Positions 1 to 13,448 are shown, counted from the first letter of the stretch. The stretch: DNA of 64,000 nt from Diplolepis rosae (GCA_030998225.1 JAPYXD010000698.1:9279001-9343000); one strand, 5' to 3'. Notes: generated from the letters alone by a model not told the origin. Program-made: numbers and translations.

Positions 1-2640
1 TTAATCTCCCTTGAATGACATTACAGGGAAGTTTTATTAATCATTACGACGAATTCTGATTAAGGCCATGCGACAATCAGACTACGTGAACAAATTTCAT
101 ATTAGATAACTTTTTTCGTTTATAAAATATCCTTCTGAAAATTTTGAAAATACAATAGAAGACAATAAAGAACATCAACATGAGTTGAAAAGTTAAATCA
201 AATTTGCAAACTCACTTTCATCTTAATAGTCAAACTATTTAAAAACTGTTTGCTACTTTTTTTAATGGAACAACTTTTAACAAACTATTACCAAAAATCA
301 GACTCGTACAGTTTCCTCAGTAATCTAATCATGTTGTGGGCAGATCCTAATATACATGGGCAGCCATTTGAGTATTGAGTCAAGTTATTTAGCGTTGATA
401 GAAACGACCATGAAAGTGTAACCTCCCACATCTAATTTTTCTTGAGGAAGATAGATAAGGATATTATGCAACTTTTACCTATTAGGGCTGTTGAATTCGA
501 ACTATTTTATAAGTCATTCATTCTAATTTATTCTATTAATTGAGAATTTTTTTTTAATTATCAATTTATCAATAATTTTTAGAACCTCTTTAACTGTTCT
601 TCTCAGAATACTTGGTTTCTATTTTTTTCTTGATAAGACTACCCCAATCTTGGCCTAGGGTCAAAGTTAGCTTACCCTACCCCAATCAATTCTTTTACCA
701 TCTATCTAGTACTGTTTGCACCCGTTGAACCAAAACTACCTCTCTTATAATACTTTTTCTTTGTCTAGACTTCCAACCCCTCTGATATTGGAAGAAATAC
801 TTTTTCTTCGATTTTTCACTAAACTAAAGCAATCTTATTTTTAAAAAACCACATACTTTTCGAATTTCTAATTTTTTTATCAAAGTTTATAAAATTGCTT
901 TTCTGAACAACTTTTTTTGGATAAGTTGGTAAAAAATTTTGAAATAACGAATCAACATTCATATTCTGGACTCGCATTGACCCTTAATTAATAATTTAAG
1001 ATATATGTTGATGTTTATAGATGGCTTTAGGGTCTAATCAACATCAAGATATATATTAAAATAAATAATTAACATGGCAAATAAAAAACCTTTGAAAGGT
1101 CTTTTGACAAAAGTACCTGACAGAGTTGGTTTTAAATATAGCTAAAATTGTTTTGCTATAGTATGAACCTAAAGTTCTTTCAAAGGTTTTTACTTTGCTC
1201 GGGCATCAAATAACGCTCCTTTCTGCACTTTCCCAATGAAAGCAATTATCTCAGTGTTCGACGAAGTGAAGTTAGCTATTTATGGAAGTTAAAATGCTTT
1301 ATTAGTCGCACCAAAAAAGGTTTTCTTACTAGGAAAAGTTTTTCACACCAGCAACGTTTTTAAAATTATTTTTAGAAATCTATACAAGTTCTACCTGTTA
1401 TTAATAGGTTAATAAGTTGATGGACATTTTTTTTATTTGAGTAGAAAGAATGTGGTTTTGGATATTGCGTAATAGTATGAAATAAGCAATTTAAAACTCA
1501 TGAATTATAACAAATTGCAGCTGCTTTATTAGATGTGGGGAGAGATATATTCTTTAGATCCCCCCCTCTCAAAATATTTCTTTGGTCCGCCCCTGCTTGG
1601 ACATAATGAACAAAACGAATTGAGCAAAGCACTACTTTGTTTCTTCGAATGACATGAAAAATGTCTGCTCTCAGTTTATGAAAGTTGGCAGATAATTTTA
1701 TAAAAATTAAATTTCAATATTCAACAAACTCTATTTTTATTAAATGTATGTCAAATTTGCTATGCTAATACATTTTATAATACAATGAGCTAATTTTTCG
1801 CTATTTCTTTTTGAATTACAAATCTATCTTGCCCAATGCTACGCCTCTTTCTGAAATCACTGGTCTTTACGTAACTCACACGATTCTGCTACGTCGTTCA
1901 AGGATACGATTTTTTCCTTCTGCCTGTATTTATAGCCTGTCTGAAGTGATGACACTCAAGCATATACTTCTGAACACCCTCATCGCTGGGATTTGACCCC
2001 TGATGGTGATACATGCGGGTTGAGTTGGGTTCCTCTATTAAATTGATTTCTCAATGCTTTGATTAAGGACAGGATATGTTCTTGGTATAAGACTAAAAGT
2101 CATTAGTCTCGAAATAGGGAAAATGTTTTAAACAATTTAGAATATTGCAGTTCTTGATTCTATTACTTATTTGACAAAAAGACTAGTTGAGCCAAATGAA
2201 AATAGTTTGTGAACATCTAGTTTTTTTTTTACACAATGTACTTCTTCTAGGGTGGAAGTAAAGTACATGAAATTTGTATTTCACGAAAACAAAACCTCGA
2301 GCTACCCATGACTGTACAAGCTTAGTGAACATCCTGCAATCACTAAAAACTAAATTTATCGGAACCAAAAGAAATCAAGATTCTTGGTACTAAGAGTTAG
2401 GCATGCTGAATTTTTGGTTCTTGAAATATCCCTCTATCATTTCAAGAGCCCCAGTCTCCTGGTTTGTTCCACAGCTTAGGTCATGGTCAGACTTGGTTCT
2501 TTTATGGTCCCCCCTTCCAATTACTTGCTTCAGAGAACTACCTTTCCAAGGGCTCTGTTCAGACAGGGCTGATACTTTTTGAAGATGTGTAAGCAAGGTT
2601 AGATTCACCGGCCGGCTAGCCGGTTAGTCATACGGGCTGG
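1..2640. other. Intergenic AT-rich DNA, no gene recognised
   Basis: Apart from the inverted repeat at 1084-1192 and a single hAT/helitron-like end (GGTCCGCCCCTG, 1584-1595), I see nothing. The open frames are short and have no conserved motifs. Confidence 0.5.
1084..1192. repeat. Short inverted repeat
   Basis: AAAAACCTTTGAAAG at the left pairs with CTTTCAAAGGTTTTT at the right, with smaller hairpins inside. Probably a small MITE; no target duplication identified. Confidence 0.55.
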
Positions 2641-3230
2641 GAATGTGCGCCAGTCGTGTTCCTTCGTTGATATTCGCAGGGTTTCGCAAACCATTCGCAC
2701 ACTAATCTTTTACGCTATAGTAGTTCACCAGTGAAAATCACTAATGTGTTAGTGAACGCGACAGTGTTGGAGTTTGAATGCGTGTGCTGATGTCAACGCC
2801 TGGTGGGTCTCCGCGCTCCACGCCAGTTTTATTTAATCACGCTGCTCTGCCCGGCTGCCGTCAGGCCTGTTGCTAGGCGCCCCCCTCCCCCACGGAGCCC
2901 CTGCGACGTGCCCCGCCCCTGTCTGAGCCCCCCCCCTCTCTCTCTGTCTCTCTCTCGCGTGAATTCCCCTTCCTTTTTTCACTTTTTCCCTCTGCCCCTC
3001 ACCATCCGGAATATCTCTTCTTCATTTCATCCATTAACAGACGGCCCAGACGCCCCTCGGTCACCAACGAATATTTCGCTTCTCTTTTAACCATACGACT
3101 TAACCCGCAGTTTTCGCGAACCGCTTCTAGTCGTCGGATTCAAGGTCACGGCGAAACAGACGGACGAGAAGTGTTGGGGAGATCGGGGTCATGAGATAGG
3201 GTATTCTTCGCATCTGAAGGGTCTCTAGTG
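2641..3230. other. GC-rich island with CT microsatellite, possible promoter or non-coding exon
   Basis: CpG- and C-rich sequence with a (CT)n tract at 2936-2960. Its 95-codon plus-strand frame starts at CTG and is low-complexity. The base composition resembles the 55.5-kb putative first exon, but I could not assign a strand or splice site. Confidence 0.3.
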
Positions 3231-3369
3231 TCCTGGAAATTTTCAAATTCTTTTCCCCTGGGGAAATCATGTGATTTTGTTATTTATCCTTTTTTTATGT
3301 TTAGAAAAAATATTTTTCAACTTTTAGTTTGTATTGATAACATTTTTAGTTGACGGCTTTATTAATTAA

Positions 3370-4051
3370 GGGGTAACACCACTCTAGCGACTCGAAAATC
3401 ATGAATAATTGAGGATTTTCTTTTACAAACATAAAATGAATGGAAAATTTGATTTGAGTACTATATTATACATGTATTGAAAGATAAAAAAAATTACAAA
3501 ATGGCAGTTTGCCAGAGTTATTTGAGCACGACTTTTTTGAAAAGGTATTTTTCGTGTGAACTCTCGTATCTTTATCCCCAGTGAACCTAGAACGAAACAA
3601 AAAAAGTATGTTAATCCACAAGCTTGAAAACATCGAAGTACGTTAGATTTTTCTGCAATATTCATTTTTAACGATGTGGCGGTCATCTGAAAATTACGTC
3701 CTGATTTCCAACTAAAAATGTGATAAATCATGTATAAAATTAACAATTTTCAAAAAATCGCAAAAGTCCTTCGTACTTTGATGGAGAAACTATTAAGGAA
3801 TATATATTTAAAATCTCAAGTCGATCGGGTGAAAATTGAATGGTTTATGAGTTCGCCCAGTTTTAAAAATATGGTTTCAAGAAAAACCCTGGCAAACCGT
3901 CATTTTCTTTTTCCATCAAACTTTTTTTTATACTCCAATACATGTACAGTATAGTAACCAAATCATATTTTACATTAATTTGATTATATTTGCAAAAAAA
4001 ATTCCTCAATAAATATGCATAATTTTCGAGCCGCTAGAATGGTGTTAACTC
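3370..4051. mobile_element. TTAA-flanked fold-back MITE, 682 bp
   Basis: TTAA at 3366-3369 and 4052-4055 flank inverted ends GGGGTAACACCACTCTAGCG and the complement of GAGTTAACACCATTCTAGCG. The complementarity continues far inward (about 3370-3560 against 3870-4051), so the element folds almost end to end. TTAA duplications are the hallmark of piggyBac-type transposition. The open frames inside (3423-3746 minus, 3730-3954 plus) are by-products of the fold-back. Confidence 0.8.
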
Positions 4052-4055
4052 TTAA

Positions 4056-4460
4056 AAGGGAAAAAAAGTTAGTCACAGCGACTATTTCCTCAGTTTTTTG
4101 TTATTTATAATTTTCTTTTATCGAGTTTCCTTCTCTTAAATTTTTGCTAATTTTTATTTGGAATAATATGAATCATTAAAATTTTAAATCAGACATTGAT
4201 AGGTTATTCATTGGTTGGATCAGATCATCTAGAAACAGCTTAAAACGTCGCTTAAAACAACTAAAATTTGTCTATCGATTCCGACCATAAAAAATCTATA
4301 ATTTTTTTTCAATTGAAACTTTTCGTGGCTCATTTTATTAGAGATAAAATTTTCTACACTTGCATTAAGAAAACCCAATCACAAAATCTTCCGAATGAAA
4401 AAAACTGAAAAAATAGTCACTTTGACTAACTTTTTTTGCAAGTATCCGTCAAATTATTCT
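4056..4460. mobile_element. Dispersed fold-back repeat, copy A
   Basis: Inverted ends: AAAAAAAGTTAGTCACAGCG near 4070 against TAGTCACTTTGACTAACTTT near 4417-4436, bounded on the right by TTAA at 4461-4464. The central part matches copies at about 8660-8931, 29640-29932 and 30600-30837. Confidence 0.65.
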
Positions 4461-4464
4461 TTAA

Positions 4465-4806
4465 GGGCATGTGATACTTCGGAAGTTTTATTGATTTGAG
4501 GTTTCTACATGTTTACGTCCAAAATACATAAAATTTTGTTTCCAAAATTTGGGAAATGAAAAAGGTGATAAAAATGGACGTAGATAGATAACTTTTGCTT
4601 TGGAAAATGTAAAAAAGTTCAATTTTAGCAAAATCCGTCGAAATTTTTTTTTCATGATTAAAACTAGTCTACGTCCATTTTGGTCTTTTCTACCATTTTC
4701 CAACTTTTGAAAACATAATTTTATGTATTTTTTGGATGTAAACCTGTTGAATCTGGACCAACTTTTTCAAATTAACTTTGCTAATATTTTCAATTATCAC
4801 ACGCCC
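4465..4806. mobile_element. TTAA-type fold-back MITE, 342 bp
   Basis: Left end TTAA-GGGCATGTGATA (4461 on), right end TATCACACGCCC-TCAA (to 4810), the last a one-base decayed TTAA. The interior is also inverted: ATGGACGTAGATAG near 4574 pairs with AGTCTACGTCCATT near 4666. Confidence 0.7.
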
Positions 4807-5095
4807 TCAAAGGCATGTATCAAGTGAATCGCGTGATCCAGACAAGTATTTAAATTTTTGGTGAAACATAATTCTTTTTTTAATTATGCAAAAGTAATTA
4901 GAGTAAACTGTAGAAATAGCTCCATTAATAAGACCTTTGTGTCCTGGATCTTCAACTGGAAATATTTAATCTTGATGTAGAAAAAAGCCTGACGAATTCG
5001 AAATAAATATTAATTTCAGAATAATCATTTGATATTAAGATGTCTTTGATATAATTATGTCAATCTGAAATTGTTTCACGCGTGAGACTGGTACA

Positions 5096-5260
5096 TAAAA
5101 AAACCTAGTGTTTTATTCACCCGGATTTTAATGTTATATTTACTTTGAGTCTGGTATAGAATATAGATTTTACACTAGAATTCAGTGTTATATTAATAGA
5201 GTTCTAGGGTAAAATGTAGACTATCCAAAATCCGGGTTAATAAAACACCTGGTTTTTTCT
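5096..5260. repeat. Hairpin-forming fold-back, about 165 bp
   Basis: Outer arms AACCTAGTGTTTTATTCACC and GTTAATAAAACACCTGGTT pair. The arms continue through TAGATTTTACACTAGAATTC against GAGTTCTAGGGTAAAATGTA, so nearly the whole unit is one long hairpin. No clear target duplication. Confidence 0.7.
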
Positions 5261-6115
5261 GCACAATGCATGCTCTTATTAATTTCAAAGAATAACACTG
5301 GAGTAAATCTCGTTTTTCTAATTTCATATTAAATTGGGTTTTATAATTTTTTATATCTGCAATTTAAAATTTTATGCATCTACTATCAAAATTCTCATTT
5401 TCATGTCCAAATTTCTATCAAATATAGATGAAAAATAAAATTTATACTAATTCAATTAATTACTTTGAACTATAGTTAAGTAATGTGATTGCTTAATTTC
5501 CAATCCTAGTTTCCAAAATTTTGATCCTATATTATTTAAACCAACCAGCTCCATCTGGATTTTTTTTGCCTTGGAAAAATTCTTTATCAGAGTTTTTTTT
5601 TATACTTTAGTACAATAATTATTGAATTAATGAAGTCGAGACCTTTAGACGTGAACATAGTTCTTTGTCAACTTTTTTGAAACCCAATTAATTGTTCGGA
5701 ACAACAAAGATCTAGATAAATGATCGAAGCACTCATAATAGGATTGAGAGGGAAGGGATGATTATTTAAAGAAAAATTAAGAATTATAAATTTCAAAACA
5801 AAAAGATTGCAAAAAAGGTAAGTGCGATAATAAAATGTTCACTGTACGCACTAGTTTCAAGCAATTTTTTGTTTTTGAACAAGCAGATACATTCGCGGAG
5901 AAAAATGAATTAGCTGAGTTAGCTAATTTTCATTAAGAGGAATTGCATTCTTCGTAGTGGCTAATATTTTTGCTGATGTAGCAACTGACTTGCATCAGCA
6001 ATAAAGAACTAATCCATATAATAGCAATGGACATCATCTAAAAAGAAGTCATCAATTAGGTCCTGCAGCTAATTTTTATCCATGTTTATTAATCTTTAAC
6101 AGTTAATCATACACT

Positions 6116-6240
6116 GAGAAAAAAAGGTTGGTTGTCCCATCAAATTCGTTGAACTCAGGGACGCCGTCCAATCTATTGGTTAGCACAACCACGAATTGGT
6201 TGTGCCAATCAATAAATTAGATGGCACCCAAAAGTACAAC
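6116..6240. repeat. MITE-like fragment with one CACTGAGAAAAAAA end
   Basis: CACTGAGAAAAAAAGG resembles the ends of the TA-flanked elements at 9.0 and 13.4 kb. Inside is a hairpin around 6166-6222 (ATTGGTTAGCACAACCACG with AATTGGTTGTGCCAAT). The partner end was not found. Confidence 0.35.
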
Positions 6241-7245
6241 GGATTGATATAGTTGTTGATTTAAATCAAGCAGATACTTTGTTTAAAAAATTTTGCACTT
6301 TGCTGAAATATTAATTCGTTCATTATCTATTCTGGAAGTTTTTAAACCTATATTTTAGATTTTAATATCTTCTAGTTAACTAATATTTTCTAATTTTTTA
6401 CTATTCACATCTCGAATTTCTTAGATCATTTGACGATTTTTAATGTAATTTTTCTTATTTTGAATCTAAGGTTATACTTAGAGGGTTGCGCCGCCGCGCC
6501 ACCATTTTGCTTTGTCGTCACGCCGCCACCGATTTTTAATTAGCGTACCGTCGTGAATTAAATTCGGTGGCATGACAATTTTTATTGCAAATTTATTCCA
6601 CCTAATTTTCAAAACAATATATATTTAAATTATGACCCCATTTTCAAAATTTAGTAGTTTTTTCCGCCCTTTAAACGGTTCCGCGCCGAATACCGCTGAG
6701 AAAAAAGTTAGTAAAACCCTCTACTAATTTATCAACATTTACCTTTCAATTTTCTCACTTTTATTGGGGTTTAGTTTTTAATTATAATTTTCGTAGAAAT
6801 TTTAATTCTGCAACATTCAAATATTTGAAAAATGAAAACAGAATTGTTTCTAATATTCTACGAAAATAAACTAGATTTTCGGTTAAGGAGGTTTGACCGT
6901 AGCTAGGAAGCTATTGGAAATGTTAGTTAATTACCATTCAAAAAATGTTAGTGCTTTTATTCAATATATAATATTAGAGAAAATTTTTCGCTTTACCAGA
7001 AAAAGATTTGAAAGTATAAAAAATGTCTTTTTAGTAAAAATTACTGTAGCTCGAAGTTCAATGCAGTTTTTTCCAACTTCATTCATTAAAAATTATCGAA
7101 TGTTAAGGAATCATGGCTCATTTCCTTCTGTGAAGTTTTTAAAGACTTCACCGTCTTAAACCTTTTTTAATTAATTCAAATTTTTAAAGAATTTGAAATC
7201 TTTTCGAATTCAACGAAATAATTTCAAATCATTTTTTAATTAATG

Positions 7246-7286
7246 TTTATCCGCCTAATTCCGATAATTCTTTTGAACGTGAAATT
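7246..7286. repeat. 41-bp direct repeat, copy 1
   Basis: TTTATCCGCCTAATTCCGAT plus the following GAACGTGAAATT recur at 8255-8295 with few differences. Its origin is unknown. Confidence 0.6.
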
Positions 7287-8254
7287 TTTTCCTGGCCTAG
7301 CCAACCAGTCATCTCGTTAATCTTACCAGTTGTTTTTCGATGTGAAAAGCTATGAAAAAATTTCTAACAAATTGTAAAATTTTAAGCGAATTGTTTTGAA
7401 AAAATCTCTCTTTTCCTGAAAATTCTTAATTTTGAGAAACTATAAGAAATCATTTAAAATTAATCGGTTAAATTTTTTAATTTCTCCTTCGGAAGGTTGA
7501 GGACAATTTCTTCTCGGAATTCTTCGTAGATCGCTTAATCAATCCAAGCCTTTATCAATTGAATTTACATTAAAGAACCAAATGACTTATTTAAAAATCT
7601 ATGCTTCTTAACATAAAAGTTATAAAATTATTCCTCTTTAATCTTTAATCATTACAAGGCAATGTAACATTTAACCCCGACCTCCCTTACGAAGAATTGA
7701 CTGGTTGAATAAGTAAAATTATTTATCGAGCTTGAGATGTCGTAATCGTTACGAATAATTCATAGAGAGCGGTGGAGGCTCGTTTGTGTTAAATACAGCC
7801 TTAAGGCTGTCGCATGCCTGACTACCTTAGAATGCGAAACAAGTACGAGAGGCATTGTTGGAATTTGCAATTTTATCATTAAATTACCGACACAATCCAC
7901 CGAGAAATCTTGAAAGCGCTTCAGAAAATACCTGCATCGTCGGGGGTATAGGTTAGCGTCAGTTCCTTCGGTCTAACTTTTAATTGCAATGTCGGTGTAA
8001 TATTTGAATTCTCGTATCATTAAGTGCACGGAATCGTTTATTGGCACGGAAACACTGCGTTTCTAAAACAATAATCAGTGAAACGTGACCGATTATAATC
8101 TGAGCTAGTATTGTAAGCTATTATAAATTTTATCTTTCCTTGTATTCGTCTCTTGTATAATTCATCATTTGCAAATTATATTTTCTGCACAGTTTTCTAT
8201 AATTTTGATATTCGTAGATTTTATTTTTATACAGTTTTTTCAACCACAAAAACC

Positions 8255-8295
8255 TTTATCCACCTAATTCCGATAATTCTGTCGAACGTGAAATT
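8255..8295. repeat. 41-bp direct repeat, copy 2
   Basis: Matches 7246-7286 with few substitutions; the flanks are unrelated. Confidence 0.6.
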
Positions 8296-8659
8296 AGCCA
8301 CTCGGTAAATTTGTTTCCTAGCGCTTTCCTGTAATTAAATTATGCGCGCGAGATTTTAATTTAACTACATGTTAATAATGGGAGGCAGAATGTTTGAACA
8401 CTCTTGTGAATGAACGTGCTCGCAGATTTCATTGTTCCCCGCATCATTGAATCGTATCACGGAGATTTTATCTTCCCATTTGTTCATCCTTCGACTCGCA
8501 CCAGAGCTTCATTTCATGCTAAAAGGGTACAAAACTGGATCACATTTCAGAGAACTCACGTCCTTCGATATATACTCAAATAAATTGGAATTTTTTTGAA
8601 AAATGTTCATCATAGGGTAATATTTTCAAAATATACTCGAGAACATCAAATAAATTAGC

Positions 8660-8931
8660 ATTTAGTGGAGTTATCGAATTTTATTTTAGTAAAAGTGTAA
8701 TTTGAGTAATTTTTATTAGCTGTTTTGGGATGATATGATTGCTCCATTAAGAAATCTATCATTTTTATCTGATTCTAGCTTTTGATGAATTATTTTATTC
8801 GAAATAAAATTTTCCACTTTTTTCCATTTTTTCGATAAAAATCGATAAAAGAAAATTATAAATGACAAAAAACTGAGAAAATAGTCGGTTTGGCTAACTT
8901 TTTTTCCTATAGACTGTGCAATTTTCCCTTG
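8660..8931. mobile_element. Dispersed fold-back repeat, copy B
   Basis: Shares ATTTATTCGAAATAAAATTT-like, AAACTGAGAAAATAGTC and GGCTAACTTTTTTTCC segments in the same order with copies A, C and D. The left boundary is approximate. Confidence 0.6.
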
Positions 8932-10467
8932 AGGCCATGAATCAACGCGATCACGTGACGTCGGTAATTGCAATTGCTGTATTAGAGTATCTAGCAGACC
9001 AGGAAATCGGGAAGAAACTAGGAAACAACCAGGAATTTCATTTACACTAAAAAAACAGTATAGCTGAGAAAACTATATATATTGCTATCAGACCAATGCT
9101 ACGGTATGGTCCTCAGAACTATTACGAGTATAGGTGAGACAGCCATACTGGTATTCCTAAACGTCATATTGCTCCGCGAAGGATACAAGTTCGTTAATAT
9201 GACAATACGATGGATAGCGATCGCAACCAAAATATTACGCCTGTTATAACAATGCATGCGATAGCGTTGTCACATGTTCTGTAATCCAGAGCTTTAATTT
9301 TAAATAATAGGAAATGAAAAAATGATGGTCAAATTATTGTAACTATGTTAGTACTTACCTTCGAAAGCTTCGATATATTTTCTTAACCCCTAATCAGTCA
9401 ATTTTTTCTTCACTCACTTGTTCATCGCTGTTGTGAATTTTCGCGTGTGATAAAACAATACGCGATACGCAAAAATGATCTTTCAAAAAAATCTACAAAC
9501 GCTTCGAACAAATGACACTTCTTTCTCATTTCGAGGTATAGGTCTAACAGCTATACTTCTATCGTTGCAAGAACGAAAATATAATGATACGATGGCAAAA
9601 TACGCATTTCGGTGCGTGACACATTCAGTTTAGCTACAATACCAATATGATATAGTCACGACAGGTATTTTGCTGAACTAAAATTCTGTATAGTTTTCTC
9701 AGCTATACTGTTTTTTCCGTGTAGGACCCAGAATTTTTTTATTTTATCGACAAATCGACTTTTTTCTAGAAAACCAATTTTTTTCTCTTCAAAAATGCTG
9801 GATAAAAACTCTAACCTTAAAATTCAATGATTTTATTTTACACAACAAATATTAAAGGTAAATGTTGTTTCGCGTTGAAAGTTAGCCTTACACTTGCTAA
9901 TGATTTCGTGAAATAATTTTTAATACGTATTCTGAACTGTTGTAAGGAATTATTTCCCAAATTATGCACAACTGTGTGAAAAAATGAAATAATTTTTTGT
10001 AATAATTCAATAGTTTTGAGTGAGCTCTTCAAATTGACAATTTGTTTATCATTTTGTGTTTCTATTTTAGTCATGGATCGGAAAAAATTTAGTATTGCGC
10101 AATACTGTCCCAGCTATAACAAAAAAATTTCCTGGGTCATAAAGGTATAAAATACACGACTGAAGCTTATTTCAATGCCTGTATGCGTTGACCTTCAAAA
10201 ATCACAAAAGACATCTTTAACTTGATCAAGCAAAAACAATGCAACCGGAAAACCCCAGGAATTTTAAATTGCCTGATCAGTAGACATCGTGAGTATGTAA
10301 GGTTACTTACAAATTAATAACTAAAATATATTTTACGTACCAGACATTCTTGATTCTATTGTCCATGTCTATCTGGTACCGAAAATCAACTATAGTTACT
10401 TTTTTTACATCCTTGCATACTGTAATCGCAATCACTGACGTCACGTGGTTCAGTTGATTCGTGGCCC
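8932..10467. mobile_element. Composite element with about 55-bp inverted ends, containing a nested MITE
   Basis: GGCCATGAATCAACGCGATC and CACGTGACGTC near 8933-8960 recur inverted at 10411-10467 (CACTGACGTCACGTGGTTCA, GATTCGTGGCCC). Between them sits the TA-flanked MITE 9045-9721. The outer flanks (TTGA, CTAA) could be decayed TTAA. The open frame at 9838-10074 is unrecognised. Confidence 0.55.
9045..9721. mobile_element. TA-flanked MITE, 677 bp
   Basis: The ends are a near-perfect 34-bp inverted repeat (CACTAAAAAAACAGTATAGC... against ...GCTATACTGTTTTTTCCGTG), bounded by TA on both sides (9043-9044, 9722-9723). TA duplication suggests Tc1/mariner-like mobilisation. No transposase inside. 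Confidence 0.8.
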
Positions 10468-13448
10468 TAAATTGAAAAGAACTAAAGTGGTTTTTTTTAA
10501 ATCTTGAAATTAGGAGGGATTTTCACCTTAAAAAAATCAGTTTCACCCTTTTTTGTATTGAAACAAGAGTGAAATAAGAAATAGATTTTGGTTTCTCGTA
10601 GAACACGAAACGAAAAGAAAGTTTTGTACCGATCCTTGAAAATTGGATAAATTTTTTCTTATTTGCGATTTTTCGTTTTTATTTCCAATTTAATTTTTGT
10701 TTATTCAGTTTAAATCATAAACCTAGTTTGTGGAATTTGAGATCTAAAATTCAAAGACGCGAGAAACAGGGAAAACTATGAAGTATGACGACTTAGCACG
10801 TTCATAGGCCCTGGCGAGGTCACAACACGATGTAATTTAAATTTGGCATGACGGGTGTGGTAGTCGAACGCCTTTACCTCGTCCATGCACGTCATGGTCC
10901 CGAGAACCTGGTGCATACTTTGGGATTATGGCTGGCTGCATGATAATAAAGGACAAACAAAGCAAACGAAAATGGTATGCGACTCGGCATGACGTCAGTT
11001 ACGATCACGTACTCTTTCTTTCTCTTCCCTCCCTTACCTTGAAGCTGATTCCGCGGAGACGTCCTTGAAATTCGTGAGATCGGGGAACAATCTTCATCGG
11101 TGCACAACTCTGTTGCATTGGCGCCGGCTACCTTTTCTTCTACAATATTCTCTGATTCTGTTTTTAAAAATGGATTCAGAGTAAAATTGACAATTTTCAC
11201 CAATTTTATAAAAATAATTTGAAATATCTCAAAACTGTCCAAAATAATTAAAAATTATATGGGATTTGGGAAAAACCCAGTAATATGAACTAGATTCGCT
11301 AGTGAATCTGTTTAAAAAAAAAACAGATGTGAAAAATTACAATCATTTTGTCGCAAGTAATTTTAACCTTCGCATACTGGCGCTATACGAATTTCTCTCC
11401 CGATTCAGGGATTTAAATCTCAATATTTCAAAGAGCAAGAAAGATATAAAGAAATAAATGAGCTTTTTGAAAATCGGAAGATGGAGTTAAGATTTAATGA
11501 ACCACAATATTGTTATTAAAAAAATATTTTACGAGTTATGAACGAGTTAAGTTTGAGGTTAGAAAAAAGGATGCGAGTCTTAGAGAATCAAGGAAGATCA
11601 TTCTGAAAATCCATTTTTTATGATTGTTCTCTGAAAAAACTGTCGGGTATGAAATTTTTACTATTTGTGAACGTATAAAACATATTTTGAAGAGTAGCTA
11701 AATTTCCATAAAAAGAATATTAACAATAGATTTATTTGAAAAAAATGTTAACCACGTGACCAAATTCCCGTGAGATAAAATTTTTCTTAATTTTATATAC
11801 ATACTTACAAAAGTATTCAAAAAAACATTTTTAATATATAAAGACTTTTTCAAATAAAGCGTCTTTTTTCACAGAAAGATTATCAAATTCTTTAAATATT
11901 TTTTTATATTTGTATAAAAATTACACAATGTATGAATATAGTAAGAAGTAAAAGCCTTTAAGTTACCTTTAATTGCACAAAATAATCAAAAGTTATCCTT
12001 CGCATTATTCTTAGTGATCAGAAAAAAGATGGCGGAGAACGTAGAGAAATATAAGAGGTTAGGAGTTACTACATGAGAACAAACTTGGCAGAGAACATTC
12101 TCGAGAACGTTCTCTCGGTAAAAATCCAGTGTCGATTATACAAAATCGGACAAAGAATTCACTAAACCCGCTATAAAAATATTCTTTCACTGTAACTAAA
12201 GAATGCTACCGCACACGAGTCTCTTTCAAAGAAATCGTTGAAATGATACATTACGGAAAATCCTGTCCCAAGATAAAACTTTTCCCTCTTTTGGCGCCGT
12301 AGAGAATATAAACATCTGCATGATTTTAAAACTTATGGCCTTCAGCCCCAAGTAGATAAACCTATTCCAATAACACCTTATCATGTAAGGTACGAAATAC
12401 CAAAGTGCTTCGAAGAAAGAAGCCTAAGTGAAAGAGGTAGTTGCAGCTACCACAACCAGATACCTATATTTTGCCATTAAGTCGTATGCACCTTAATTCC
12501 TTCGTGCAGACTTGCTTTCAAAGAGCAGACCTTTTAGTCTTTAATCTCCAGGGTTCAGGGTACCCACTAGTCACTATTGTACACATTCATTGTGTCTGAG
12601 TTGTATATCACATATACACCTTGAAAGAAGCTTTCTGAACTTGACTCAGGTGGTCCCTGAACTGGTCAAGTGGTCAAAGTATTTCTAAATAGACACTCCT
12701 ATTTTTATCAAGTTTCCACTGACTTTTCTCCTCTCTTCAAACATAGGTTAAATACATTTAATATCGCCTATCAGAAGCAATAAACGACTTTCAATTGCTT
12801 TGTAAACAAAACACATAACCTAGCTAATTATCAAGATATGATCTTTGATGTTAGTGCTGTTGACTTGAAATCGATTTAACTAAAAAGTGAAATCTAATTT
12901 TAATTAATACTTTGGTTTGTTCATATATTTCTAGAAATCTTGTTATTCTATTCAAAGTCTAATTTATTCTGAAAGGGAGTTTCAAGCTTTTCGTAGAAAA
13001 GCAAAGCTTTGTGCGAATATTCAGAAAGGAGAAATGGAATGTTGGAACAATTAGTTGGGTATTTCTGGCGAAAATGATTAGCAAGGAAGTTGGGACCTGC
13101 CACTTGACTTATAGCATAATCCCCATTCGTCTTCCTTGGGGCCCATTTCTCCTCTCTTCATTCTTCCCCCACCATATCAACTTTATCCCCACTATCTTCT
13201 TCTTAGTCTTTTGCTCCCATTCCCGTTTCATTCTTCTTTTTGCCTGACTTTTGCTCAATTCGATGAACGCGCGCGTCAGCTGCATCCTGCGAACTGCATT
13301 GCGGTAAAGCTAAAAATAGAATCTCTAAGAAAAGTCTTAAGAGCTAGTTGATTTTATGCCAATTTCTCTCTCTTGCGAGGGTCAATGATTGCCACGCGAC
13401 ACTCAAATGGATGGAACCTTTCATTTTCTACCTGGTTTAGAATTCATA
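10468..13448. other. Intergenic, no gene recognised
   Basis: The frames at 10892-11242 (minus) and 13011-13351 (plus) show no family motifs and are not spliced to anything visible. Confidence 0.4.
12093..12112. promoter_or_regulatory. Heat-shock-element-like palindrome
   Basis: GAACATTCTCGAGAACGTTC contains two GAAnnTTC dyads separated by four bases rather than the canonical two. No gene is adjacent, so function is doubtful. Confidence 0.15.

Larger units (their letters stand above)
5261..8659. other. Intergenic, mostly unremarkable
   Basis: Contains only the MITE fragment at 6116 and the direct repeat pair listed. The block at about 7660-8060 is of higher complexity and could be conserved non-coding DNA; no coding sign. 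Confidence 0.35.

Noticed and set aside
3423..3954. Opposed open frames of 107 and 74 codons
   Set aside because: They fall entirely in the TTAA fold-back element and arise from its inverted arms.
7797..7812. 16-bp perfect palindrome ACAGCCTTAAGGCTGT
   Set aside because: Short, single, with no element ends around it; expected by chance at this scale.
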